A DNA stretch of 64,000 bases from contig JAGPYM010000014.1 of NCBI GenBank assembly GCA_020736575.1, positions 930,001-994,000 of the forward strand. Reading direction: 5' to 3'. The notes below the pieces were generated by a model, which saw only the letters and a list, made by a program, of their open reading frames with translations, searched no databases and had not been told where the DNA came from. Of this stretch, positions 23,101 through 33,215 are shown piece by piece. This DNA comes from Thelonectria olida. Taxonomy: Eukaryota > Ascomycota > Sordariomycetes > Hypocreales > Nectriaceae. Within the stretch, counting starts at the first letter, position 1, and each line of letters opens with the position of its first letter. The position numbers and the translations under genes are program-made.

Positions 23101-24837
23101 ATGTCCGTCGTGGCTTTTCTTCGCCATGGCCTGCGCCTCGTGGTGCCGCTGGCGGTCGCCATCACCATTTACCTGTACATGTACCCAGTGTTCCAAGGCT
23201 GCGCATTCCCAATCGAGTCGGGATCGAGCAAGAATGCGTTTGACTTGACAAAGAAGCTTCATTGGCCAGCCTCGATGAACGGCTTGACCGAACAAGACCG
23301 CGCAAAGTTGGCACCCTTTCGACTCTTGACCTTCGGCGATCCGCAACTCGAGGGCGACACCTCGATACCCACGAATTACCTCGGCACGTTTCCTCACCTA
23401 AAGAGAGCTTTTAAGCATGCGACGTTCCAAACCAGCCATTCCTCGATCCGAGAACGAGTCCGCAAAGTCACACACGAATTCGTCGATGTTGTGTTTGAGG
23501 ATGTCTTCTACCTTCTCGAGTCTGTTCGTAAACGATTCGACCATTTCGGAAACGACTTTTACCTTGCGCACATCTACCGCACACTCCACTGGTGGTCGCA
23601 ACCCACTCACGTGACTGTTCTTGGCGATCTCCTCGGCAGTCAATGGATCGACGACGCCGAATTTGCGAAGCGAAGCAAGCGGTTCTGGAAAAGGACATTC
23701 AAGGGAGCTGAGAGGCTCCCAGATGAGGTGGCGCAATGGCCAGTTGAGGGGTACACTGTCACAGGGTACTTGGATGGCAGCAAGGAGGAGAAGGTCTGGG
23801 AGAAGAGGCTGCTGAATGTGGCAGGGAACCATGACATTGGATATGCGGGAGACTTGACCGAGGAGCGTCTGGAACGGTTCGAGAAGGCGTTTGGCAAGGC
23901 TAATTATGATTTACACTTCCAACTCCCTGTCACCAACCCGGAATACAAGGCCACCATGTTCGATCCCGCGAGAAATCACGACTCGATTCGTCAAACCCCC
24001 GAGATTCGAGTTGTGGTTGTCAACGACATGAACCTCGACACTCCGGCCAACTCGTCAGCTCTCCAGGATGAGACATACAACTTCATCAACGGCGTCATCT
24101 CCACGTCTGGCGATGTTGAACACAAGGGTACTTTCACCCTCATCCTGACTCACATCCCCCTATACAAACCTGCTGGAATCTGTGTCGATTCCCCTTTCTT
24201 CGACTTTCACAGCAAGCAAGATGGCGGCGGTCTCAAAGAGCAAAACCAGCTGAGCGCGGACGCCAGCAGGGGCTTCTTGGAAGGAATGTGGGGGATGTCG
24301 GCAAGGAAAGGCGCTCCCAATGGCGGGTATGGCCGTCCAGGCCTCATGCTGAACGGTCACGATCACGAAGGCTGTGATATATACCACTTCATCAACCAAA
24401 CCAACGGCACATCGGCCTCAGCTCGCTCCTGGGAGGTGGCTCGCTGGGCCGACGCCCAAGCCAAGAACATGCCAGGTGCTGAGTTCATCCCGGGCCGCCG
24501 CGAAATCACGGTGCGCAGCATGATGGGCGACTTTGGCGGCAATGCGGGATTGTTGAGCATGTGGTTCGACTTTGAGGCGTGGCAGTGGCAGTACGAGTGG
24601 ACGCAGTGTCCGCTGGGCACACAGCACTTGTGGTGGTTTGTACATATTGTGGACTTTATTGTATTAGTATGGATCGTTGTGCTTGGGGTTGTCAACTTCC
24701 TCGTGGGATCGGGGGTTGATGTCGACGCGGAGTTTTATAAGGGTGTGAGTTGTGCGTGGGATTGGATCCTGGAGAGGGTTGGAAGAAGGAGGAGGGAATC
24801 AATGGTTAATGGGAAGATAAAGAAGGAGAAGTTATGA
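23101..24837 (+). CDS. Ted1/Cdc1-like metallophosphoesterase (GPI-anchor remodelling)
   Basis: A single-exon protein of 578 residues. Calcineurin-like phosphoesterase motifs are in order: FGDPQLEGD (about 78), VLGDLLGS, GNHD (about 241), LTHIPLY and NGHDHEG (about 417-423). An N-terminal membrane helix (VVPLAVAITIYLYMYPVF) and a C-terminal one (IVDFIVLVWIVVLGVVNFLV) flank the lumenal domain; the tail is basic. The Ted1/Cdc1/PGAP5 family acts in the ER and removes ethanolamine phosphate from GPI-anchor mannose, which aids export of GPI proteins. I cannot decide firmly between the Ted1 and Cdc1 branches; the layout suggests Ted1. The start at 23101 is chosen because it opens right before the first membrane helix; a further in-frame start is at 23062. 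Confidence 0.85.
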   Translation: MSVVAFLRHGLRLVVPLAVAITIYLYMYPVFQGCAFPIESGSSKNAFDLTKKLHWPASMNGLTEQDRAKLAPFRLLTFGDPQLEGDTSIPTNYLGTFPHLKRAFKHATFQTSHSSIRERVRKVTHEFVDVVFEDVFYLLESVRKRFDHFGNDFYLAHIYRTLHWWSQPTHVTVLGDLLGSQWIDDAEFAKRSKRFWKRTFKGAERLPDEVAQWPVEGYTVTGYLDGSKEEKVWEKRLLNVAGNHDIGYAGDLTEERLERFEKAFGKANYDLHFQLPVTNPEYKATMFDPARNHDSIRQTPEIRVVVVNDMNLDTPANSSALQDETYNFINGVISTSGDVEHKGTFTLILTHIPLYKPAGICVDSPFFDFHSKQDGGGLKEQNQLSADASRGFLEGMWGMSARKGAPNGGYGRPGLMLNGHDHEGCDIYHFINQTNGTSASARSWEVARWADAQAKNMPGAEFIPGRREITVRSMMGDFGGNAGLLSMWFDFEAWQWQYEWTQCPLGTQHLWWFVHIVDFIVLVWIVVLGVVNFLVGSGVDVDAEFYKGVSCAWDWILERVGRRRRESMVNGKIKKEKL

Positions 24838-25466
24838 TTGGATTAAAGGGAAAGGGCCAAATAAAACGAGGGCATGTAATATCAATTTGCGTACAAATGA
24901 CAGCACTGTTAAACCGTTTGGTGTGAGTGACTTGAGAATACCTTTTCAGGTGGCATAAGCATATCACAATTGCATGATTTGATCTATAACGAGAACATGA
25001 TGAGACGTGCATCATGATTAAACCAGACAGCCAGGACAACCCTTGTTCTCAACGGGATGAGTGAGTTCCCATTACCATCCCCTCTAAGCCCACGATATGG
25101 CTCCCCAGAGAAGACCGGACCAGCATCTTACATAGAATCTTGTCACCAAAAATAGCACCGTAGCTCATCGTGTGATCAATCTCTCCCTTCTCAGAGGAAG
25201 GGCGCACCGAGACTCCACTTTTCACGAATCGTTTATTGTTTAGTGATCATCAACGGACGCTTTACATACGAGACCGAGTTATTAAATGACTGCGAACGAC
25301 TCAAAGATAACAAGCCCCACAAAGACAGGAAGACGAGATGCATTGCATATGAGTCAAGTCAAGTATAAAGACGTGGCCGATGTAGTGTAGCGTTGACAGT
25401 TGAAGAGCGATGCAAATCACTCCCTACCTAGAGAACAAGATATCCAGCTTGCAACGCAGCTTCAAA
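24838..25466. other. Intergenic upstream of the GNAT gene
   Basis: No supported gene. The stretch holds the 3' side of the phosphoesterase gene and the promoter of the acetyltransferase. Confidence 0.5.
25364..25369 (+). promoter_or_regulatory. TATA box of the GNAT gene
   Basis: TATAAA lies 103 bp before the proposed start at 25467. Prediction only, based on sequence and distance. Confidence 0.4.
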
Positions 25467-26111
25467 ATGGCCTCATCCTTTGACTTTATAAAACTCGACT
25501 CCTCATCCCCCAACAAACCCCATCTCGCCGCCCAATACAAGTCCCTCCGCCTCACCGCCCTTCAACTCTCCCCCGACGCCTTCTCCTCTACCTACGCCGA
25601 CGAGTCGCAGTACTCCGACGCCGCCTGGCTCGGGCGCATCTTCCACCCAGCAAAGAAGACCTTTATCTGCGTCGACAAAGAAGACGGCACGTGGGCAGCG
25701 CAGGTCACGCTCCTCGGCCCCATCACCAAGGCGACGTATACGCTCCCCGACGAGGCCGGCCAGCCCGCCGTCAAGAGCGATGACGAGGAGGAAAAGTGGC
25801 AGATGATTGGGCTGTACACGCTTCCGGACTACAGAGGAAAGGGTCTGGGGAAGATACTCTGCAAGGAGGCGTTCAAGCATCTGACAGAAACACGAGGGGG
25901 ACCGAGGGATATCCGCGTGAGGATCATGGTTAAGCCGCAAAACACAGTGACGGTCAGACTGTACCGGTCCATGGGCTTCGTCGAGGCGGGCATGTGCACG
26001 CTGGAGGAGGCGCTGAGCGTCAACGGGGAGGATATTCCAGAGAACCCGCCGGCGGACAAGTACAGAACTCGAGCCGGGTACATCATGGCGCTGCAACTCG
26101 AGCGTCAATGA
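25467..26111 (+). CDS. GNAT-family N-acetyltransferase
   Basis: A single-exon protein of 214 residues with a GNAT fold. A substrate-side N-terminal half (SLRLTALQLSPDAFSSTYAD) is followed by the acetyl-CoA-binding motif A, MIGLYTLPDYRGKGLGKILC, in which RGKGLG is the pyrophosphate loop, and by the VRLYRSMGFVEAG motif near the C-terminus. The FSSTYADE stretch is frequent in fungal acetyltransferases of unknown substrate. The start at 25467 (MASSFDFIKLDSS) is preferred to the in-frame ATG at 25410 because of family length and the TATA position. It is probably cytosolic; no targeting signal is seen. The substrate cannot be told from sequence. Confidence 0.88.
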   Translation: MASSFDFIKLDSSSPNKPHLAAQYKSLRLTALQLSPDAFSSTYADESQYSDAAWLGRIFHPAKKTFICVDKEDGTWAAQVTLLGPITKATYTLPDEAGQPAVKSDDEEEKWQMIGLYTLPDYRGKGLGKILCKEAFKHLTETRGGPRDIRVRIMVKPQNTVTVRLYRSMGFVEAGMCTLEEALSVNGEDIPENPPADKYRTRAGYIMALQLERQ

Positions 26112-26551
26112 CCCACAGGATAACGAGACTGAATTTACAAAAATACATCTGCTCTTTACGTGCATGGCATCTCGCCTGCCAGAGCTCCCTGTCCCACCGT
26201 TGCCTCGTCATCGTTGCCGTTGTTTGTGACACAAGCACTTACACTTATAAGATTGCCAGGGAACGTTTGCTTTCGATTTGAGATGGTGTTTGAGTTATCT
26301 AGCACTTGTCCACAATGCTCGCTGTGGTCCGCAAGGAGGCCTCGCCGTGGTAATGGACGCGAAGGGTGGGACTGGATTGCGTGGAAGAGGTTCTATTGAT
26401 GTGGCTAGTTGCACATGAAGCCAAGGGGGGAATATTTAAGAGAGTATGGACTGCTGATCCAGAGCAGCTATCTTGAGTGTGTGACTTATACGTTGTACTG
26501 CTCTGCATCGCATCTACGGCCTCCGTCTCATCTCAACTTGTCACTCTCACC
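26112..26551. other. Intergenic, promoter of the secreted protein
   Basis: No gene is supported. A TATTTAAG element at 26433-26440, about 112 bp before the start at 26552, may be the core promoter of the small secreted protein. Confidence 0.45.
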
Positions 26552-27041
26552 ATGCATTTCCTCAAACACATCCCGCTCTTCGCCTTCCTCACTCTCACCC
26601 ACGCCATCCCCCAGCTCCCTCGCAACCTCCCAACCATCCAGCCTCAGCCAACAAGCCCGCCCCTCAGCGCCATAGCCGTCACGACCACCCCCCCAAGCGT
26701 AACCGACTACCGAACCATGTCCCCAGGAACATACACCATCACCCGAACCGACGGCTCTGTCCTCATCATCGTTGTCACGGCGGTGCAAAAGATAACCACC
26801 ATGAAGCACCCTTCCAGGACTGAGACGACGGCGTCGCCGACTCCTTTGCCGCCGTGTCCCAGTGAGTGCGATTGCTCGTGGATCAAGGATAAGGAGAGCC
26901 AAGAGTACGTTATGTACCCATATTGCTTGAGTTACTGTGACGCCTTCGGCTTACAGAAGTGATAGGTATTTCCAGTGCATTACGAACCCAAATTGTCGGT
27001 TCTGTAAACCTGGAAGCCATTTTGAACACCCAGAGGAATGA
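26552..27041 (+). CDS. Small secreted cysteine-rich protein (two exons)
   Basis: Exon 1 is 26552-26904, a 52-nt intron (GTACGT ... CTTACAG) spans 26905-26956, and exon 2 is 26957-27041; the product has 145 residues. An 18-residue signal peptide (MHFLKHIPLFAFLTLTHA) is followed by a Pro/Thr/Ser-rich stretch and then a compact C-terminal domain with six cysteines: CPSECDC in exon 1 and C, C, C in QCITNPNCRFC in exon 2. Reading through without splicing gives a 136-residue form that lacks the last three cysteines of this arrangement. Even cysteine number and the CxxxxxxCxxC spacing support the spliced form. Such proteins are candidate effectors or cell-surface proteins, but no function can be assigned. 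Confidence 0.75.
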
Positions 27042-27398
27042 TATTGATAATACTCTGGGTCGATCTTAAGAACAAGGCTCGGTACCATATGGCCTACACT
27101 CCCAGTTCATCATAAAATGTTCTCTTTATTTTACACGTCACCTTAGGTCATAATTACACCTAATATACAAGCGTCTTCATTCGTCCCATCTCTCACACAA
27201 CATACAACTCTTCCGTTACATGTCAAAAAGAAGCCCAGTCCTATACACCTCATTTTTTCCCCGATACAATACTTGAGTCTATACGCGGAGCCCTTCCCAA
27301 TCTCGATGTCGATGATGTCCGTCGTCCGAAGCCTGCGTGCGTGGTATAATTACAAAACATAATTAGCGGAGATTTTCGTTCCCCCCTTTTGAAGCGTT
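27042..27398. other. Convergent intergenic region
   Basis: About 357 bp lie between the secreted protein gene (plus) and TIM50 (minus), presumably two 3' untranslated regions. No gene is supported. Confidence 0.5.
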
Positions 27399-29010
27399 TT
27401 ATGGCTTCTTCTCTGGACCACCGCCAAACATGCCGGAGAAGGAACCCATCATCGAGCTCATGGCCTCCTTCTGTGCCTTCTCCATCATCTCCTGCTCCTC
27501 CTTGAGCCACTTCTCGCCGTTCTCACGGATTTCACGCTCGAGAAGCTCGTAGTTTCGCTGGCCACGCTCGCGGGCAATGTCTTGCAACATCTTACCCTGC
27601 GCGAATGCTTCGCTGGCGCTCTGCTCGCCTTCGGGGGAAACCATCATGCTCATGTTGCTAGGCTTCAAGCCAAGCATGCTACCTAGGGCACCGACACCGG
27701 AGGAGTGGTGGCGGTTCTTCTCGGCAAGTCTGCGAGCTTGGAATTCTTGGCGGGCAATGGCCTCACGACGGGCGAACTCGGTGGGGATATGCTTGCCATC
27801 AAAAGACTTGAGAACCTTTCGGACGTCCGAGTACTGCATGGTGTGGATATACTCGAGGAAGGGGATAAGGCCGACGAGATCCTTGTCGTTGGGGTCGCCC
27901 TTCCAGGGGTTGAGGACAATAGCATTGTCGGGCTGGTTGCGGACGTGCTTGGCCTCGGTATCAATGATGATCACCTTGGAAAGGTCTCGGTTTAGGTATG
28001 ACAAATCCTATCAAATGTTAAAATTTACTTTCATCATCCAAGTTGGATAAGATGCCCACCTTGACAATCTCGCCATCCTGGAACTTGGTGGCTTCCCGGT
28101 ACAGAGGCCACATGATAAAGCGGAAAGGGTCGAGCTTTCTCACGACAGGCTCGCCGGTGCCAAAGGGAACGGTAGTGAAGAGAACCAGCTCGTAGTATTG
28201 ACTGAGGTATCGGATGAAGTAATCAACACCAGGGCGCTTGGCAACTCTCCAGCCGTGCTCTCGAGACCACTCGCTGTGGATTAGAAGGTCATCTAAGCTG
28301 AGACAGAGGGTGTAGGGACGTTCGAAGCTGGGGTCGGGATCGGGTAGAAGCTTTTCAAATGCTGGTTCCTGATAGAAGGAGACCGAATCGTTCCATCGTG
28401 CCATGGCTCGTTCCCAAAAGCCGACGGGGCCCTGGCTGTTGGTAATGTCGGGGAATCGCTCGGCCTCGACGGGATCGAAGCTGCGGCTAAAGTAGAGAAG
28501 GGTTCCAGTTGCGCCAGCAGCCGTGGCGAAGAGAGAGAACCTCGTCCACCATTTGCGGTTTCGCTCAGAGGTTGAGACGTATTCCTCTCGTTCGCGGCCA
28601 CCTTGTTCACCACCAGAGCCCTCGGACTCGGGAGCTTCCTCCAAAGCATTTTGCGAAGCTTTATCCTTGCCTCTCAATTCATACTCTAATGTAGATGGAA
28701 TGCCTTGGGTCAGGTCGGGAAGCTTGTCGAAGGAGATCTCCTCGGACTCCTTCGCGGATTCGGGGGTCTTGTCCTCGGTCTTGCGGACATTTTGTTGCTC
28801 GGCTTCGGAATTGGGCTTGGCGGATTGCGATGACTGATCAAAGCGGTTGCGTTTCGAGGGGCCCTTGTTATCGGCATATGTTCGAATCAATGAAGAGGCG
28901 GCGAGCGGAGGAGGCATAGGACGAGCTCGAAGAGCAGGAGTGGCAACGGGACGGGCGAGGCGAGAGGCCATCAAGCCCAAGCGCGAGGCCTGGGCTGCTC
29001 TGGACAACAT
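27399..29010 (-). CDS. Mitochondrial import translocase subunit Tim50
   Basis: Exons 28060-29010 and 27399-28007 give 519 residues; the intron is 52 nt and falls between codons. Tim50 is the receptor subunit of the TIM23 complex and takes presequence proteins from TOM. The N-terminus is a mitochondrial presequence (MLSRAAQASRLGLMASRLAR), followed by a charged linker, one membrane helix (FSLFATAAGATGTLLYF) and the intermembrane-space FCP1/NIF-like domain: LCLSLDDLLIHSEW, RPGVDYFIRYLSQYYELVLF, IIIDTEAKHVRNQPDNAI, and GDPNDKDLVGLIPFLEY. The phosphatase motif is degenerate, as in the whole Tim50 family. The C-terminus has Met/Gly-rich MMGSFSGMFGGGPEKKP. Confidence 0.96.
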
Positions 29011-30083
29011 GATGAGGGGGAGAAGAGATTAGAGTGATAAGAAAATAATAACAAGGTATAAATACAGAGCAAAGCTAGAGCTATGGATGGAGTCTCGGTT
29101 GGAGATGGAGACTCAGCTCAATGGAAGGAAGCTGCTGCGAGCCGGAGGAGTTGGATGCCGAAGTTGGAGGAGTTGGTCTGATGATTCTCCGCCATCGCAT
29201 GCGCCGTCAGAGTGGGTGGTCGAAAAAAAATCACTAACTGGGGAAGAGTGCATATTTGTTTGCCGCGGATTATCCGGAGCAGACCACTTTAACGTTTGAC
29301 ACTTTTCGTCGGATTTTAGATTGGCCGGATCATGGCGTCATGCTTTCTTTGCGTGCAAGTGGCGAGTGTCTCAATTCCATTGTGGGGAAGTTTGCATGTC
29401 GAGTCCATGATGGACCCCTCTTCAACAATTCCGCCGTTTAGATAACAGGCCAAACTAAAATCAGCCATATCTCAGCTTCGGGTACGAAAACTCTCCTCTC
29501 ACTGTACACTCAGACTGTACAGTTATCCCCTCTCGGTCTAGACATCTCATCTCCAATCTCCAACGGCCCGGACGTGGCGGAAACCAAAACCGGCATGTGC
29601 ATGGGCTTGGACATGACAATTTTGCAACCCTCGTCGTCTTCCCCTTGACCGATCTCCGGACCTCCAGGCCTATTGGACATTGTCAGTTGAGTCAGCAACA
29701 CCAACTGTGCCGACCTCTTCTCCGGCATTGTCGCCGGCGGCTTCGAAACTCGTCTTCCCTATATTCAACTCCAACCGCCACCACAAAATCCAGCCATCAT
29801 GTCCGCCTGCCCTGCCTTCTAGAGGGTGGCCTCTTCGTCGACTTCAACCCAGTCTCGCAATGGCACCACCCTCCGTGATCACCCTCGCTCCCCAAGATCA
29901 TCCTCACCATCACAGACCCTTGCGACCAGCCCAGACCAATTTGCCTTGACATACGATTGCGACGACGCCACAGGGATACGTTGTGCCTTTATAATCCGAT
30001 CCAGTAAACCTAGGCCTCTCCGCCGATTTTAACTTCATCGCCTTCAGATATTCTCTGTCTTCTCACCTTCTATTATCTTCGAT
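29011..30083. other. Divergent promoter region
   Basis: About 1.07 kb lie between TIM50 (minus) and the 2EXR protein gene (plus). No gene is supported. The right half (29680-30080) is CT-rich and is probably the leader of the plus-strand gene. Confidence 0.5.
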
Positions 30084-31010
30084 ATGGCTCGACGTCCTGC
30101 AAAGAGTTCCCCGGCCCAGGGCGCCGGTAAACGGCCTGTGCGCACGTTGCGCATCACCATGCCCACGACCTCAACCACGGCGCAAAAGGCGCCCGAGAGC
30201 GAGTCGAAGAAACCCGTTGCCGAAGATGACGTGAACAAGCTCTCCATCGCCGACCTCACTCTCGACATCCCTCTCCGGCCCTTTGTGCGCCGCCGACCTG
30301 CCAAGCCGAATCCATTCCACTTCCTCTCACTACCCTCGGAACTCCGCATCAAGATCTACACCTACTTCTTCAACGACATCCCTCCTATTCTAGATCTTGA
30401 CCCCGATAACTACAAGCGCATTCACAAGAAACTCGGCCTCATGCGCGTCTGCAAGCAAGTCCACGACGAGGCCACTTACGCCTTCTACAGCTCGCGCATG
30501 TTCCGCATCTTCCCTACACACCCCATCCGCCTCTTCAAGTCTAAGAAACCTCTGTTGTCTAAACTCAAACCACACCAGCGCCAGTGCATAACCTCGCTCG
30601 AGCTGCGCTTAGGTATCTCGTGGAATGCGCCCCCGAAAGGATGGGTCGTCAATCCGGCATTGGGTCTCGCCGATTGCGCCAACGTCCAGAAACTCAATGT
30701 CTACATCGACTTTGACCCAAGCGATAACGCTTGGAAGGACTTCCGTGCCGACGGATTTTACGAGAACTTCTGCTCTAACCTCATGACTGATATAATAGAG
30801 ACCCTACCATCGGTGAGCGTCGTTGAATTTGACGCCTGGTCTTGTATTAAAAAGTCAGGCGACATGATGCAGACCCTCATTGCGACGGCGCAAGACTGCG
30901 GGCTTGCCGTTGAATATGGCCCTGAGAGGGGATGGACGGACGGCGTGGATGACGATGAAGACGACAAGAAATTGTATCCTTCTGCCCATGGCATCATGGC
31001 AGCCGCCTAG
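30084..31010 (+). CDS. 2EXR/F-box-like domain protein
   Basis: A single-exon protein of 308 residues. After about 75 disordered, basic residues it has the block FHFLSLPSELRIKIYTYFF. This is the start of the F-box-like '2EXR' domain common in filamentous fungi. It is followed by RVCKQVHDEATYAFYS, the second hallmark of the family, and a region with FDAWSCIK. The end is acidic (DGVDDDEDDKK). Proteins of this family are abundant in Sordariomycetes and mostly uncharacterised; a role as ubiquitin-ligase adaptor is often assumed but not shown. No signal peptide is seen. It is convergent with VTA1. Confidence 0.85.
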   Translation: MARRPAKSSPAQGAGKRPVRTLRITMPTTSTTAQKAPESESKKPVAEDDVNKLSIADLTLDIPLRPFVRRRPAKPNPFHFLSLPSELRIKIYTYFFNDIPPILDLDPDNYKRIHKKLGLMRVCKQVHDEATYAFYSSRMFRIFPTHPIRLFKSKKPLLSKLKPHQRQCITSLELRLGISWNAPPKGWVVNPALGLADCANVQKLNVYIDFDPSDNAWKDFRADGFYENFCSNLMTDIIETLPSVSVVEFDAWSCIKKSGDMMQTLIATAQDCGLAVEYGPERGWTDGVDDDEDDKKLYPSAHGIMAAA

Positions 31011-31275
31011 TGTACGAGAACGAGATTAACAGCATCCCTTTTTACTTTTACCTCGCGGAATGAATTACGAGCATGAGCGCATGACGCGCAGGGAATGGAT
31101 CGCAAGCATGGTACGGTCGCATTGATAGTTATTGGCAACTCTCTTCAATCCTTAACCAAAGCATATTAAATTCCATTCGCATGATGTAGTGTAGTTATCG
31201 TCTTATTCTAGATGTTGAGCGCCCGGTACGCCTCGCTGCAATCACTTGCCTCGTCAAAAGCGTGACTCTTTCCAC

Positions 31276-32662
31276 TCACTGCGCCCCCAGCGCAGCCAGA
31301 GCATTGCGCAATTCCTTCACCGCGGTTGGCACATCCTCAAAGTTGAGTGCCGAAATCGCCCACTTGGCATGCTTTTGCGCTTGGTTCATGGCCCTTTGGT
31401 CAGGCTTGAAGCCCGTCGGGACAGGAGCGGGAGCAGGAGCGGGAGCGGGAGGAGGTATGTGTGCGCGTGGCACGACGGGAGGTGGCGTGGAATAGACCGG
31501 AGCTTGAGGTTGAGGTATTGCAGGCGGAGGATTCGACATGGCGGGATGAGGGACGCTTGGTGTCGTGGACCACGATGGAGGCGCAGACGGATCAGGCCCA
31601 CCAAAGGGAGATGGCGCAGATGGAGTAAATTGAGGAGAAGCCCGGGGCATCTGAGGCGACTGCTGAGGCGGAATCTGGGGCATAGGGAAGCTGGAGAACT
31701 GGCTTGGTTGTTGAGAAGGAAGAGGAGGAGGGCCACCTGGAGTTGGGGTTTGGCTGAGAGGTTGTTGGACTACCGGAGGGGGCATAGAAGGGCCGGGAGG
31801 AGGGCTCTGGCTCATGGGTGAAGGAATAAACGGCTCTGGCGACTTCTCCGGTGGAGGCGGCGGAGGGAAATATCCCTGGTCGACGGGCTGAGTGGGTGGC
31901 TGATCAATAAAGGTCGGCAACGGCCCTGCAGAAGGCTCCCCAATATCGGGTGCATCCTCCACTGTCGCCGATCTGGGTCCCGCGCCTGAAAGTTGCATCA
32001 CGTCGGGGTCGTTGGGGTCGAGCGCAGGCTCGAGCTGTTCTTCCTCGACGGGTTTAGGGTTCGACTCGTTGGGGTCCTCGCCCTGGCGGATGGCCTTGAG
32101 GATGCGGGCGGCGTTCCATTTGGCGAATTTGATCTTTTGGAGGACTTCAGGCTCAGGAGTGCCCCATTCGCGTGTGAGATCGAAAAAAGTGGCTGCGGCA
32201 TCGAATGTGTCGGCCGTTTGTCTTCGTAGAGTTAGTATTGGTGTCATGACAACCTAAGATGGTGGTAGTTACCTTGTTACTTTGTTCGCTCGCAGTGTCC
32301 GCTCGGCGCGGTCAAATGTCTGCTGGGCGAATTGCTCCACGTACGCTTGGCCAGCGGTATTGTCGACGACGGCATCATCATCAGCGCGGTCAATCTTTGT
32401 CTGCTCGAGGCGCTCAAGCAGTATCTTTGTGAAGTTGAAGGCATCGTCGTCGGTGGTATGGAGGTTCTTTCCTACGATTTGGTTGACGGCATGATATTCG
32501 CCTGTTAGGGGTTAGATGTTGAGCAAAAGAGAGAGAGAGAGGTGAGTGAGGGAACTCACACCAGTAGGCAATGGCAGGTTTGATGGTTCTGAGCTGATTT
32601 GCGCGGTTGATGAAGCGCGAGACCTCGGGGACCTTGAGCGAGGCGGGGAGAGGTTCTGCCAT
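31276..32662 (-). CDS. ESCRT-III/Vps4 cofactor Vta1 (LIP5)
   Basis: Exons 32560-32662, 32273-32501 and 31276-32221 give 425 residues. Vta1 stimulates the Vps4 AAA ATPase that disassembles ESCRT-III at endosomes. The N-terminal MIT-like domains are visible (MAEPLPASLKVPEVSRFINR, PAIAYWCEYHAVNQI, KWNAARILKAIRQGEDP). A long Pro-rich linker follows (a PPPPPP run and many SPP/QPP words), then the C-terminal helix pair that binds Vps4 (AQKHAKWAISALNFEDVPTA, VKELRNALAALG). Introns are 58 and 51 nt; the first contains a short GA microsatellite at about 32525-32542. The second uses a CGAAG acceptor close to its branch site, which is the least certain boundary. Confidence 0.93.
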
Positions 32663-33215
32663 GGCGGCAAATTTGGTGAGACGAGAGTGAATAGGCAGGA
32701 AGGTGGGTGAGCACTTGAGAAGATCGCGAGGGTGTCGCCTGAAGAAAAGACAAGATTAATGTCGGTGCCTGGTCTAAGTGGTGAAGAGTCGTGGCTGGAG
32801 GTGAGGAGTATCAGGGTCCCCCACATCAGCCTTGTTGATGTAAGTTGGCCGCTGGACACCTGATAGTGGAGCAATGAACCACTGCGCTACAAGTTCGTCC
32901 CTAGATTCAGACGCGAGCCACAGGCTTGACAGCTCGCGCCACATGTGGCTCAAGCTCCCCCTCGTCCCTGCCGTCCTTAACCGCATTGGAAAAGTGGCTT
33001 TTTCCTTCAAGAGCGTTACCCGAAGATGCCAGTTTTCATCCCGGAACCCCGGCCTTTGTTTTTATTGACAGGTGGACTAAACGTCTGAAGATATAAGCAG
33101 AAGTGTCTGCTGATTCTATCCCATTGCTGCTGGTTCATTTCTAGCACCCATCATTCAGAACTTGCTACTCGCCTCTTACAACTCTAGTCTCTGACTAAAG
33201 ACTGACGCCGTCACG
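32663..33215. other. Divergent promoter region of VTA1 and the PDI gene
   Basis: About 553 bp without a supported gene. A stretch near 32850-32900, on the minus strand, resembles a tRNA A box but has no matching B box. TATAAG at 33092-33097 may be the core promoter of the PDI gene, 124 bp before its start. Confidence 0.45.
33092..33097 (+). promoter_or_regulatory. Possible TATA box of the PDI gene
   Basis: TATAAG lies 124 bp upstream of the ATG at 33216, within the distance seen for other TATA-like elements in this window. Prediction only. Confidence 0.3.

Noticed and set aside
32830..32900. tRNA-like A box on the minus strand (TAGCGCAGTGG)
   Set aside because: No matching B box or cloverleaf can be drawn downstream, so it is not called as a tRNA gene; it may be a tRNA-derived fragment.
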